A DNA stretch of 64,000 nt from Auriscalpium vulgare (GCA_019915015.1 JAHBBC010000001.1:2852001-2916000), one strand, 5' to 3'; shown: positions 47,101-58,660, numbered from the stretch's first letter. The notes: generated by a model from the letters alone, not told the origin. A program made the numbers and translations.

Positions 47101-50100
47101 CCGGAGAACTTCAAGTTCCAGCTGAATAACGGGAAGAACATTGCATTCTCGTATCCATGCACGATGCTCAATCATCTTGTCCATGCCAAGTTCACGAATG
47201 ACGCCTACCATGACCTCGACCCAGAGACAGGCGAGTACAAAATTCACAGCGAGAACTCGATCTTTTTCGAGTTGGACGGTCCTTACAAGGCGATGATCCT
47301 GCCTTCTTCCAAGGAGGAGGACAAGCTCCTCAAGAAGCGCTACGCGGTCTTCAACGATGACGGGTCTTTAGCTGAATTGAAGGGCTTTGAAGTGAAGCGA
47401 CGCGGCGAACTCCAGCTCATCAAAATTTTCCAGTCCCAGATCTTCGAAAAATTCTTGCTCGGAACCACGACGGAAGAATGCTACGCAGCGGTTGCGGAGG
47501 TCGCTGACCGCTGGCTGGATGTCCTATTCAGCCGGGCTGCCGACCTGTCGGACGAAGAGCTGGTCGAACTCATCGCTGAGAACAGGAGCATGTCGAAGAC
47601 GCTGGCTGAGTACGGCAGTCAGAAGTCGACCTCCATCAGCACGGCGAAGCGCCTGGCAGAGTTCCTGGGCGACCAGATGGTCAAAGACAAAGGCCTGGCA
47701 TGCAAATTCATTATTTCCGCCCGGCCCCTTGGTACGCCCGTCACCGACCGCGCCATACCCGTCGCCATCTTCTCCGCGGAGGAGAGCGTCAAGCGGATGT
47801 ACCTCCGCAAATGGCTCAAGGACAATGGCCTCACAACTTTCGAGCTTCGCTCCATCCTGGACTGGGACTACTACATCGAACGTCTGGGATCCGTCATCCA
47901 GAAGCTCATCACCATTCCCGCTGCGATGCAGAAAGTCGCGAATCCGGTTCCCCGTATCCGCCATCCGGATTGGCTGCATCGCCGCGTCGCCGCGCTCGAC
48001 GACAAATTTCACCAGCACAAAGTCACGGACTTCTTCAAGCAAGCTGCGCTTCAGGAGACGCAGTCTCAAAGCCAGGATCAAGACATCGAGGACATAGAAG
48101 ATGCTGGCGCTCGTCCAAAGGGGCTGCGCCTTGCTGTCGTAAACCGCAAGCCACGGCGCCGTGAGGCATCCCCGTCTGCTGTCCCGGAAGTATCGAAGAA
48201 GCCGCTGCCTGACCCGTCACGCAGCTACTCCTCCTGGCTCAAGGCGATGCGCCCACGGTGGAAGCAACGCCGAGTTGCGCGCGCTGGCGACCCCGAGGCC
48301 GCGATTATGCCTGCCATGTTCCGTGGATCCAAGATGCGCAGCTCCTCGCGCTGGGACATCGTGCAGCTCCGTGCAACTCGCACCCCGGGACGCTACGACC
48401 TGTGGCTATACGTCGATTCGGACTTGGTCTCAATTCCCCTGCGCATTCCGCGCGAGTTCTACCTGCATCTGCGCACGGAACCTGCTGAGGGCCTCTTCCG
48501 TACAGACTTGTATGCGTGCGAGCGTGTTGTGCGCAACCTCCCGAGGAACCTGGCCTGCACCAATTTGTACAAGATCACAGTGCGCGAGGATGTGTACGAG
48601 CAGGGCCAGGAACACTTCATAGACTTGATGAACGATCCCAATGTCGATGGCATCTTCGAGCTTCAAGTACGGTTGACCTTATCCATGTCCTCGCACTTCG
48701 GTAGCTAACCTCCATGGTGCTCCTAGGTTCCTCTGGTCGTACGCGGTCTGCTCAAGCTCGGGAAGACTTGCGCAACTGAGGACAACATGACTCTGACGCG
48801 CGCTCAAGTTACCGGTCTTACCCTCGAGCAACTTGAAAAGGGAAATCCATCACCACGATCGCGTTATCTGGACGAAGGCAGGGCGGGAAAGTACCTCTTT
48901 CTCTACCATGCCTTCAACGCGCCCGTTCATGTCTTCGCGCTGTTCCTGCCAAACGGCAGCGTTCGCATGCACCTCGTGGATCCGGCGACGCGCAGGCAGC
49001 CCATACCCCGCCTTCGCGAGGTGTATGCAGATCTGCTACAACAGCACCAAGCGCGAAAAGGACCCAATATCTCATATGCCTACCCAGACGCAGCAGACTT
49101 CACACCGACATACCACTCCAACGATGCGACAGCTCTGAAGGCGATCTCTCGCGAACTGGGCTTGCTGGAGACCCAGGCATTCACCGTGGTGATATCCTCT
49201 ATGAAGGACCAGTCGTACTTCGACGCTCTGGTGCCGAAGCTCGCGCGGTTCCCTGTGCTTCATATGGCGAAGGCAAAGACCTTGCATACCCTTGATGCCT
49301 TCCCATGGCAATCGAACGTCGCGCAAAAGATGCTCAGTCGCTTCTTTACGCTTGGAGAGTGGCTCGACCGCATGGTTTATTTGGCGCAATACTACGATGT
49401 GCCTGTAGGGCACATCGACGGAGACCAACCTCTGTTCCTGGCAGACTTGGAATTCGCGCGCAGGCTGATTAGCCAGGACTCCGTTTTGTGGTGGTCTCCC
49501 AGCGGACGACCGGACCTCGGCGGCTTGGAGGACGACCGGCGCTTCACAGAGGACCTGCCCAACACCGAATTCATGAGTCCTGGCTTGTATTCCAACGTCT
49601 GCATCGAGGTCGCGGTGCGCAATCTCGCGGTCAACTCCGTCCTGCACGCCGTCGTGGTCAACGAGCTTGAAGGCAGCGGCGGCACGACTGCGTTCGACTC
49701 GGTGTCGCACACGATCGACGAGTTCAACACCGACGGTGAGGCGCACCGCGATCTCACGCTGGGCGAGTCGAATGTCTCGCCGCAGACGTTCTCCATCATG
49801 AGGGCGATGGTGAAGGCGTGGCTGCTCGACAAGATCCGGTTGAACTCGGATAGCCCTGCGACGATCGCGATCGACCACTTCTGGCGGTGGATCAGCTCCA
49901 AGGCGTCGCACATGTACGACCCGAGCATTCACCGCTTCGTGCACGGCCTCATGCGGAAGGTTTTCATTCAATTGCTGGCCGAGTTCAAGAGGCTGGGCGC
50001 GCAGGTTGTGTACGCCGACCTCAGCCGCATCCTGCTCGTGACGTCGAAACCGCCGGGCACCGCGTCGGCATATGCGACGTATATCACGACGGCAGTAACA

Positions 50101-51197
50101 TCCAACGAGCTCTTCCAGCACGTGTACCTGAATACCGAGCGCTTCTACGACTTCCTGCTGTTCATGGACCAGGCGAACATCGCGGGCATAGTCTGCGAAG
50201 ACCCCGAAATGTCCGAACCCCCAGAGGAGCTCGTGATCGAGATGCGCTGGAACATCCAGAAGTACCTGCCCCCGGCAATCCAGCGTGACTTCCTCGACCT
50301 TGTGCGCTACTTCCTCATCGAGGTCTTCAAGATCAAGCAGAAGACGAACGCGATCTCGCGCGCCCCGCTGCGCGTGCTGGCCAACGGCGCGCCGGATTCC
50401 ACGCAGCGCGACGCGAGCAAGGCCAAGGAGATCGACAGCATCCGCGACTTCCTCGCGCGGCGGCTGATGCGCAAGCTGTTCAAGTACATCGAGAGCGTGC
50501 AGTCGCGCCACCGCGCCGCGTCCGCCGACGAGGAGCTCGCTGCCGAGTTCAACTTCCCTGTGCTGCCCGGGTCGCACTTGACACTCACAGACCCGGCGCT
50601 CGAGTTCATCAAATTCGCATGCGCGGTGTTCGGGCTGGCGAAGGAGTACCAGAGCGAGGTCGGGCTGCTGAAGCGCAACGCGCTCGAGCTGATCGGCGTG
50701 AAGAGCTTCGGCGACGACGCGGTGTTCCGCAACCCATGCGAGCCACTGAAGCTGCCGAATGTCCCGTGCCGCCACTGCGACGCGCTGCGCGACTTTGACT
50801 TTTGCCGCGACGCGGACCTGCTGCCGAACGGTGTGGACGTGACGCTGCGCTGGTCGTGCGCGACGTGCGGCGGGGAGTACGACCGCGTCGCGATCGAGTT
50901 CGAGCTCATGGAAATCGTGCATACGTTGGAGCGGACGTTCGCGCAGCAGGACCTGCGGTGCGGGAAGTGCAAGCAGGTGCGGTCGGACAACGTGTCGCGG
51001 CATCATGAATGCTCGGGGCCGTACCAGCTCACGCTGGGCAGAGCGGACTACCGGCGGAAGCTGCGCACGATCGTGAACGTCGCCGCGGTGCACAACCTGC
51101 TGCGCCTTAGGGTACGTGTTTCAGTGCAGTTGTCGTTGATCTGGTGCTAACTTGTCGCGTGTAGGAGACGGCGAAGGTCATGCTGGATGATTCCTGA
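44103..51197 (+). CDS. POL2: DNA polymerase epsilon catalytic subunit
   Basis: The ATG at 44103 and TGA at 51195-51197 bound about ten exons, about 2,200 residues. An RG/RGG-rich N-terminus (first ~35 residues) precedes the conserved start. Exonuclease motif I is [10 protein letters not shown] (~45100), the [10 protein letters not shown] exo II block is at ~45410, and exo III is in [14 protein letters not shown]. The polymerase motif A is [11 protein letters not shown] (46355), with [13 protein letters not shown] and a later Cys for the 4Fe-4S cluster, and motif C is ELDTDGIW (47055). The inactive C-terminal polymerase half follows, then the CysA finger (PCRHC...FCR...CATCG) and CysB, which reads CGKC...HHECSG. 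Pol epsilon synthesises the leading strand and is essential. Exo acidic residues are kept, so proofreading should work. Confidence 0.97.
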
Positions 51198-52058
51198 AGC
51201 TTGACCAAAGCTTGACGTGTTATGTTATTCTGTCGCTATCATATTGCTATCGTACGGCCGGACAATGTATCTTGTATTGTAGACATAATACCATCACCCT
51301 CATGAATCAATCGCGCTCCAGCCATGAACATACTCGTCAGAAAGTGTCGCCAAGTGCAGCTGGATGGGTGCACGCGCCTGCAGGACAGGCGCGCAGGGGA
51401 TAGCCGAGAGATGGTCCGTGCGCACACGCGGTGGGTACATAAGGAGGGGCGCATGCATACGGACACCTCATACTTACCTTGATGGCATAGGCCCCTTCAC
51501 CTACCTGGGTTTATGGGCCGTGGGGGCTCTCCATAGCACGGCGACCCTGTCCCCAGAGGGTGCCTGCGGTTTGTATGGGCTTCGGCTCATGCACCGTCTC
51601 AATATTTTCCTGTCCCGCTTCGGCCCTCGGGCTGGGCGGGCCATTTTTTGTCGCTCCGCCCGCCTAACCCTAACCCTATGTGATGTTTGCTGCATTGGGA
51701 GATGGACCTTCATGGACCCACACTCCACAGTGGCAGTAGATTTCAGAGAGATCTATAACCTTCTGTAACCTACTCTCCCATGTACCCGTATCCAGAGCAA
51801 GGGTCTGGCTGCGATACTTATCATCCCACGGGCGACGTCCTGCGCCTGCAAAATACTTGCTTGATGACAAGGCAACGGGGACAATGAAGTGATCTCAAGT
51901 CGATCCAGTCGCAAGGGAGCTCGACTAATAAGGACAGTGCCGGCATCACCTCTCAATCCCAACTACCCCGACTCTCTCCCTTCCTCTCTCGTCGCCCGTC
52001 CTCTCGCCCTCGTCGCAGCGTCGCCCACATTCGCCATCGCGCCTGCGCTCCCCTCACT
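51198..52058. other. POL2 3' flank and HYM1 upstream region
   Basis: No gene is supported. CTAACCCTAACCCTA at 51664-51678 equals about 2.5 copies of the telomeric hexamer, about 380 bases upstream of the next ATG. A pyrimidine-rich leader (51965-52055) is typical of fungal promoters. Confidence 0.45.
51664..51678. promoter_or_regulatory. telobox-like CTAACCCTAACCCTA
   Basis: The word is identical to interstitial (TTAGGG)n sequence and to the telobox recognised by Tbf1/Teb1-type Myb proteins in other fungi. It is short (2.5 copies), so a former chromosome end is unlikely. Confidence 0.3.
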
Positions 52059-53406
52059 ATGAATTTCTTCAAGACCAAGACCCGCACTCCGCCCGATCTC
52101 GTTCGCGGTCTGCGCGACAACATCCTCAAGCTCGACGCTGCACCGCCAGGGTCCGAGGCCAGGAAGAAGGTGCGCGCGATCCATGCGATCCACCTTACTG
52201 TAACCACTCATGCCCCATCCTCATCTCTGATCGGCCATGCTAGGCGAACGAGGAAATCAGCAAGTACCTCCAACAGATCAAGGGCATGCTCTACGGCGAT
52301 GGCGGTGCGCCCCTTCATCTCATCATCCCGCCATCTCACAGCTCATGCATGTAACGCAGAGCCCGTGCCGGAGCTCTTCGCCCAGCTCGCGCAGGAGACG
52401 TACGCCACGGACCTGCTACACCTGCTCGTCGTGCACATCGCGCGCTTCGACTTCGAGGCGCGCAAGGACGTCGTGCAGATCTTCAATAACCTCCTGCGCC
52501 GCCAAATCGGCACACGCTGGCCCACCGTCGAGTACATCGCGGGCAAGCGCGAGGTGCTCTTTGCCGCCCTCGCTGGGTACGAGGACGAGGACATCGCGCT
52601 CAATACGGGTATGATTCTCCGCGAGATGCTGAGGCATGAGCCCCTCTGTAAGATTCTGCTGTACTCGGACCAGTGAGTGCTTCAATCGTGTTGGATCGGC
52701 CGGAGGCGGAGGAGCTAACGGATTTGCGCCGGCAGGTTCTACAAATTCCCGCATTACATCGAGACGACCACCTTCGGCATTTCCACCGATGCGTATACGA
52801 GCTTGAAGGATACCCTCACAAGACACAAACCCATGGTGGCAGAGTATCTCGACAAGAACTATGACCGTGTATGCAATTCACCGCATATCCCCAGCCCTCC
52901 GTTCTGACGCTGTTCATTTTGAATACCAGTTCTTCAACTCCTTCACCACCCTCATCTTGTCCAACAACTATGTGACAAAGCGGCAATCACTGAAGCTGCT
53001 TGGCGAGATCCTCCTTGACCGTGCAAACTTCAATGTCATGACACGATATATCGCGAACGAGACGAACCTCAAGACGATGATGAACCTCCTGCGCGATAAG
53101 AGCAAGAATATACAGTTCGAGGCGTTCCATGTCTTTAAGGTGCGCAGTCACTGTAACTTGTGAATGTCTGCTCATGCGGAACTGGCTCTAGGTGTTCGTG
53201 GCAAATCCCAAGAAGCCGGAACAGATCGAGACGATACTACGACGGAACAAGGAGAAGTTGCTCGTGTTCTTGAAGAACTTCCACAACGACAAAGACGGTG
53301 CGCCGCGCTCAGCTCCCTTCTCGCTGCCAAACTCATGCCATCCTGCGCAGACGAACAATTCACCGACGAAAAGCAATTCCTCATCGTGCAAATTCAGAGC
53401 CTCTAG
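52059..53406 (+). CDS. hym1: Mo25-family scaffold protein (Hym1)
   Basis: Seven exons (52059-52169, 52244-52304, 52360-52672, 52736-52868, 52930-53139, 53192-53297, 53351-53406) join in phase to give 329 residues, the family's usual length. The protein starts [12 protein letters not shown]; then come [117 protein letters not shown], and DEKQFLI. These are the armadillo-like helical repeats of Mo25. Mo25/Hym1 activates GCK-III/STE20-type kinases and acts with the NDR kinase (RAM/MOR) network in polarity and cell separation. Confidence 0.95.
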
Positions 53407-53849
53407 TCACCTAATGCATACCACTAACACCACCCTCACCATTGCTGTCTCGCGGGAAACTATACCCACGCGCGGCCCGCCATGACTACGCCGACAGCAC
53501 CCCGAGAATATCCCCGCGTGCGTCACCGCAACGCCCGCCGATATCATGCAAGCCTGCGCAACCCACCTCGCGCACACTGTATCCTCCTCTATCCATCCCC
53601 ACCTTGTAACAGTAGTATTTGCGTTTAACTCAATCAACACGCTCAATAAGAGCCTACGCGCTGGCGGCGATATATCCAAGCATAATGCTGTGCGCCGTGG
53701 TTGCAACATACAAACAGTTTGAGCACCAAGCTGCAAGATATAAGATGGTGTCTATATGCACAGATGAAGATTGAAGAGGAATGTAGAGTAGTCGGCGGAT
53801 AGTCCGAAGCGTCCGTTGGCAATGAACAACCGGTTCTATGTGCGTGCGC
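53407..53849. other. convergent 3' region of hym1 and gna1
   Basis: No gene seen; frames on both strands lack support. Confidence 0.45.
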
Positions 53850-54518
53850 TCATCCATCACAACCGCGGGGTATGGGCGCGCTCGGGCGCGTATTTGGCCT
53901 GACAGAAAGGCGTCCATCAATAATTGAACACGAGCGCTGAGGCAACGGGTGGCGCACCATCTCATCCTTGCGTTTGAAGCCGCACTTCTCGTAAAACGCT
54001 GCAGGGCATCTATCAGCGCTGCGCCGCACATCCGCGATCGCATCAAACGTACGAATGTTTGAATCACTGCAGTTGAGGATAGTCTTGTACGCGCTGAGCG
54101 ACTCGCTCATGCCAATGAGCGCAGTGATGATCCTCTTCCCGAGCCCCTTGCCCTGCACGGTCGGGTCGACCGCGATGTCCTCGATATGCCCGACGACGCT
54201 GAGCCCGCGCGTGAACTTGCGCTCGAGGAAGACGGTGCCGACCGCGACGACGCGGTCCGTGTCGCGCGCGAGCAGCACGATCGTGAAGTACGTGCCGGGC
54301 ACGGCGCGCAAGGCGGCGAAGTGCGCGGCGTAGGCGGCGGGGCCGGGGTCGGGCGCGGGCGAGAGGATGTTGAGCAGCGGGAGGTGGCCGCGCGTGTTGT
54401 CGGTCGCGGCGAGCGGGCGGATGTGGAGGTCGGCGGGGAGGGCGTCGCGGACGTGCTGGGGGATGAGGGTGGGCGGGAAGAGGAGGTCGAGGTCGGCGTC
54501 GGGGGTGAGGGAGGGCAT
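53850..54518 (-). CDS. gna1: glucosamine-6-phosphate N-acetyltransferase
   Basis: The ATG at 54518 begins the N-terminal part LDLLFPPTLIPQ. Two exons are split by a 54-base intron (54052-53999) and give about 204 residues to the stop at 53850. The GNAT core shows VVAVGTVFLERKF, then VGHIEDIAVDPTVQGKGLGKRI, which carries the acetyl-CoA loop QGKGLG, LNCSDSN and FYEKCGFKRKDEMVR. The usual protein ends soon after that; this one has about 30 extra residues, Arg/Pro/Ser-rich, in the open frame. The enzyme makes GlcNAc-6-P for UDP-GlcNAc, the precursor of chitin and glycans. Confidence 0.92.
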   Translation of the reverse strand: MPSLTPDADLDLLFPPTLIPQHVRDALPADLHIRPLAATDNTRGHLPLLNILSPAPDPGPAAYAAHFAALRAVPGTYFTIVLLARDTDRVVAVGTVFLERKFTRGLSVVGHIEDIAVDPTVQGKGLGKRIITALIGMSESLSAYKTILNCSDSNIRTFDAIADVRRSADRCPAAFYEKCGFKRKDEMVRHPLPQRSCSIIDGRLSVRPNTRPSAPIPRGCDG

Positions 54519-54545
54519 GGCTGTAGGAGTGGGGAGCGAGTGGTG

Positions 54546-55059
54546 ATGGCGTGGTGGTATAAGAGTGGAAACGGTGGAGGCGGTGAGGACGAGTCGGCAT
54601 TGTCCGCCACCGGACCGGCAGCATCTCGCCATCTCGCCACCTCTTTTGTCGCTGCATCGCTTCAAGGCGCCAAACCCTCTCTGCCCACCGCTGTGCGCCT
54701 TAGCGCTTGCGACTGCCATCGTATCCGCGCTCATCTGCATCGCACTCTTCCACATCGGCCTGGTCCTCACACTTCTCGTCGTCGCCATGCCAACTGTGTT
54801 CCTCGCGTACATGGTCGACTTCGTGGAGCCTGATCATGAGACGTTTTTGCTTACTCGGCGAGTGGGTCGCGGTCGGTATCCGGGCTGTTTTCAAAGGTGG
54901 CGAACTGCTGATGGGACCGGTCTGCTTGAATCGCACAGTCATGAGGAATTCGACGACGCTCCAAACGAAACGGATGATAAATAACATGGCGGGTTGGGCG
55001 GGCCTCATGCTTGGTGTAGCCCTGTTCTATGCCTACATAACGAGTCTCTTGCGAGCGTA
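54546..55059 (+). CDS. possible small membrane protein
   Basis: Two frames carry hydrophobic segments: ALALATAIVSALICIALFHI... then LVVAMPTVFLAYMV, about 54680-54820, and AGLMLGVALFYAY, about 54995-55035, ending at 55059. One or more introns or a frame change would be needed to join them, and no clean splice pair was identified. It would diverge from gna1. Chance hydrophobic frames are the alternative. Confidence 0.25.
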
Positions 55060-55622
55060 ACCAATGCTGATGCAGTCCCGTACTAGACGGTCCCCGGACG
55101 CCGGATGCGGACGCCGGTGGGGGACGGAAGACACCAGGCGGGGTTAAGTCTCCCCATCCCTGCACCGATGCATACTCGCTCAACGCTCCCCATATGCACT
55201 GTGACATTTCAGCAATACCCCACACAATTATTGTAGAGACGAAGTCCCTTGCGGACATACGAGTCTAAAACCTCTGATCGTCCTGTTGACAGCATGAGTG
55301 TAGAACATAGATACAGAGGTGGAAACCTACACTTTTCTGACTACGTCTACCATGGAAGGAGAACGACGTAGCCATGTAGCATCGGCGGTGCCAACGCTGA
55401 CTGCAGCGCTAGCAGTGCTGGATCCAAGGACTGGGTGGCTCCAATATGCGAACAACTCAGCTGGTCACAAGCGGAGCGAAAGACAGTACACCGGACACTC
55501 TCAGGTCGTGGGCGGCGCACAAGGCATGTTCAGTTTGCATAAGGTTTTCTGGGAAATGCGAAAACATGATACACGTGCATGTGCCATAAGAACAATCCAA
55601 CGTCGAGCTAAGAAACGGCCGC
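55060..55622. other. intergenic, no gene seen
   Basis: Contains only short unsupported frames and the 3' flank of the ribosomal protein gene. Confidence 0.45.
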
Positions 55623-56250
55623 TCAACGACCGCCCCGGCCGCCCTTCGCCTGTTGCTTCGACACGTTCTTGAGACCGGCGGGGGCGCCACTGCGCTGAGG
55701 CTGCATATCGTCAATATCAGCACCTCCAAGCGAAGGCTCAAAGCCACGCACCTTCGGCTTCTTCTCCTCCTTCGTCTTCTTTTCTGCTTTGGCCTTCGAG
55801 ATCGCCGCCAGGCGTTGCTGCTGCCGTACCGCGGTGGTCTGGCTACGCTTCGCCTGGATAGCCTGGAGGTCGGCGCCAACGATGCCGCGCTGGTGCTTCA
55901 CGGTTTTGCGTGACCGCTTCTTGGCGACCTCCTCCGTGATGCCCTTCTTGTGCATGCGGCGGTAGAGCACTGTCCACGCGATCTTGCGAGGGTTTTTGCG
56001 CTGCAGGAACAACGACTCATTCTTCGAGGCGGCGAAACGGAAGATCTACGTTGGGATTCATCGCAGGCACGTCAGAATGATCCTCAAGCGGGCAGATGAG
56101 TATAGCGCACCTTGCTGTCCCCGCGCACGAAAAGACGGCCCTTGGATGGGTAGATTTTGTAACCGGAAAACGAGTCGATTTCGACCTTCTGCTCGTTTCA
56201 ACACATCATTCAGTATGTCTTCACAAGAACTAAGCAAAGGTACTCACCAT
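55623..56250 (-). CDS. rpl24: 60S ribosomal protein eL24
   Basis: The initiator ATG at 56250 stands alone: the intron donor GTGAGT follows it at once, so exon 1 holds three coding bases. Exon 2 (to ~56112) codes [19 protein letters not shown] and RGDSK; after a second intron, exon 3 (from ~56048) codes [30 protein letters not shown] and the long basic helix to the TGA at 55623. The C-terminal tail is Lys/Ala/Gln-rich and ends in KGGRGGR. The length of about 155 residues matches eL24, which bridges the 60S and 40S subunits. The exon layout is typical of fungal ribosomal protein genes and may allow intron-dependent control. Confidence 0.96.
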
Positions 56251-56869
56251 CTAGATGGAAGAAAACGCGAGGATAAGCGTCAGTCATCCAACCGGCGTCA
56301 TCCACTGCGCAAGACCGCCATCCATCCCTTTCCAGCCCATCCATGCATGCTTTCCACCCGAGACTCGTGGTTCCGACGGTCCGAGTGCAGCAGGACGTTC
56401 TCATCGCGAATTGTACGCACCGTGAGTGAATCTGCGGGCCTTTGGGCGCTGTGAGGGCTGCCGCGGTATTGGGTTCGCTGCTACGGCCGTCGGAGCTGTA
56501 ATACCGGCCTTCGCCGAAGTGTTCTCCCACGGACCATACTCGGTGGTATCTATCATTCACCTCCGCGCGTCCGATCGTTATCACAAACTAGTATATTCTG
56601 TGGGTAAGGTCTTGTGTTTTCAGTTTCGTGAATATCGAGCACCTGCGTAGGGAGCCTGACTCCCACGGCCACACGCAAAGGAACATTGTCTGACATTCAA
56701 TTGCAGTCGCGGCATGCGACCGTGGCATTGTTATTGGGGTATAAAGGATAACGAATGGAATCCACTGGACTTGTCCTTCTTTCTTCACGTCTTCTCCTCC
56801 TTTCTCGGTGAATACAGGATTTAAATCGCCCACTTCACGTCTAACATCGTCTATAGTTTTGCAAACGGG
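56251..56869. other. divergent upstream region of rpl24 and the coiled-coil gene
   Basis: No gene is supported. A TATAAAGG box at 56740-56747 lies about 125 bases upstream of the plus-strand ATG at 56870. Confidence 0.45.
56740..56747 (+). promoter_or_regulatory. TATA box of the coiled-coil gene
   Basis: TATAAAGG stands about 125 bases before the ATG at 56870, followed by a C/T-rich stretch, a typical fungal arrangement. Confidence 0.4.
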
Positions 56870-58660
56870 ATGCCGCCAACTGTCACTGAAAATAATGATA
56901 CATCTCCGCAAAGTGCGCAGGACGCGCTTTGCTCACTGCAAGCCGACATCATCCGCGCAATCGTCCTAGAAGAGCTCGAAAAAACGCAGCCCATCTATTT
57001 GGGTAGAGTGTCGAACGAGCTCAACGTGCTCAAGACCGCGATGTCCAGCGATGCCTGGTTTCAGCGCCAAGAACTGCAGACTTCCGTCATTTCCAGCGTT
57101 GGGGAAGAGATCGCTGCCCGCATCGCCGGCGTTTTGGAGGCGGTCGACAGGAAGGTCATTCAATTGGACATGACCATACGCACGTTGGCTAGTCAGAAGG
57201 TGGCATCTGCAACGGAGGACCTGCGTTCGCAGCTCATGGACAAGATAACGAACCTCGACAAGCGCATGAACTCCCAGCAGGAAGTATCGCAAAGGCTGGA
57301 AAGCATGGAGAAGGGGTTTGCCGCAGACAAGGAGCGAAGAGCCAGCCTTGATCGACGCCTTGCCTCCACTGAGAGGCAGCTGGCGGCCACGGAGAGAGCT
57401 CAACAGGAGGCACAGGTGGCATGGGGGAAGGAGCGCGATGGCCTCGTCCAGGAGAAGACTAGCCTCCGCGAACGCCTTTCAGACGCAAAAACTGAGTTGG
57501 GCAAGAGGGAGCGCGAATCCCAGGAAGCCCACCGTCTCAGCGAGAAAATGTCCGGTCGTGTGTCCAGGTGCGAAGGCGAAGCGCTTGGGCTCGGACGCGG
57601 GCTGGCAGACTTGAAGGTCACTATGGCGGATGCGGTGAGGCGACTTGGCAAAGTGGAGATTGCTCTGAGGGGTGGCCGACGTCCCCCGCCTACGGGAACA
57701 GACAACGCTGGCAAAAAGACGGAAAGGACAATCAAAGATCTCACCGCTCGCGTCGAGAAATTCGAAACGGACGCAAGAGTCAAAGCCTCCGTGTTTGAAG
57801 AGAAACTGGTAGACATGCAGTCTACAGTCGAAGATACTGACGACGCGCTCAAGACAACCACCGGTCGCCTCCGATCCATGGAAGCCGACATGGCGACGAA
57901 GGACGAGTTCAGGAAGTTTGTGAGGCTGCAGAAGGAGTTCGAGAACAGTCAGGCGAAAGACATGGAAAACCTGACATTCCGGATGAACGACATCAGCAAA
58001 CAGTTGAGCGCCATGAACATCAAAGTTCAGCAAGCCGAGGCGAGATGGGGTGCTGGAGAGAGTGGAGGGCCACGACCCAGCACGGGGCCGGGGAATGGCG
58101 GAAGGCAGGACGACAGCCAGCATGGTCAGCAGAGGCGTGATGGTAGCGAGCGGACATGGGACAGGGCACGATCGGGCGGCGCACAACAGGACGGAGCGGG
58201 GTCAGGCAGCGACTCTTACCAGGGAGGCAGGCAACAAGGAGCACGAGGCGGCCAGCCGCCTCGCCATGGACCGCACACCGACCCGGAGGCCAAGATGCAC
58301 GACGACTACAATCGCACCTGGACCATCATCGACACAGTATGCAAGAAGATGAAGAGCGGCGAAAGCGTGTCTTTTGAGCCGTTGACGTTCAAGACGATGC
58401 CCTGGCCATGCCCATCGCGCCCAGCGACCACGGCTGATCTGACAGAAAAAGCAATCAGGGCTTTTGTGTTCAGCCAGAAGCCAACAGCCGACGCCTGCAC
58501 GGACAAGCAGAAGGTGAACGAGGCGCTGAGACGCTGGCACCCAGACAAGAACGACATCATCAGAGATTACTGTGTGGCACCAGGTGAGCGGAAGGTTGTG
58601 AAAGAGGGGGTGGATATAGTGACGAGGATATTAACGGACATACGGAATATGCTGGGCTGA
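56870..58660 (+). CDS. single-exon coiled-coil protein with C-terminal WHPDK motif
   Basis: One uninterrupted exon of 596 residues. About residues 60-390 are charged and heptad-like (DKITNLDKRMNSQQEV, RRLASTERQLAATERAQQEA), so a long coiled coil is likely. A Gly/Gln/Arg-rich low-complexity linker follows, about 395-475. The last ~115 residues form a compact module: F.PLTFKTMPWPCPSRP, then LTEKAIRAFVF, EALRRWHPDK, and a helix to the end. The HPD core preceded by a helix resembles a degenerate J-domain, as in NFKBIL1-like proteins and many basidiomycete proteins. Whether it recruits Hsp70 is unproven. The lack of introns is unusual among its neighbours. Confidence 0.85.
   Translation: MPPTVTENNDTSPQSAQDALCSLQADIIRAIVLEELEKTQPIYLGRVSNELNVLKTAMSSDAWFQRQELQTSVISSVGEEIAARIAGVLEAVDRKVIQLDMTIRTLASQKVASATEDLRSQLMDKITNLDKRMNSQQEVSQRLESMEKGFAADKERRASLDRRLASTERQLAATERAQQEAQVAWGKERDGLVQEKTSLRERLSDAKTELGKRERESQEAHRLSEKMSGRVSRCEGEALGLGRGLADLKVTMADAVRRLGKVEIALRGGRRPPPTGTDNAGKKTERTIKDLTARVEKFETDARVKASVFEEKLVDMQSTVEDTDDALKTTTGRLRSMEADMATKDEFRKFVRLQKEFENSQAKDMENLTFRMNDISKQLSAMNIKVQQAEARWGAGESGGPRPSTGPGNGGRQDDSQHGQQRRDGSERTWDRARSGGAQQDGAGSGSDSYQGGRQQGARGGQPPRHGPHTDPEAKMHDDYNRTWTIIDTVCKKMKSGESVSFEPLTFKTMPWPCPSRPATTADLTEKAIRAFVFSQKPTADACTDKQKVNEALRRWHPDKNDIIRDYCVAPGERKVVKEGVDIVTRILTDIRNMLG

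Noticed and set aside
49072..51093. 673-codon open frame on the minus strand inside POL2
   Set aside because: It is the antisense shadow of the GC-rich POL2 3' half; composition is extreme (Arg, His, Val) and no ATG-led domain is visible.
54064..54657. Arg/Pro/His-rich frames opposite and alongside gna1
   Set aside because: They are shadow frames of the GC-rich gna1 exon.
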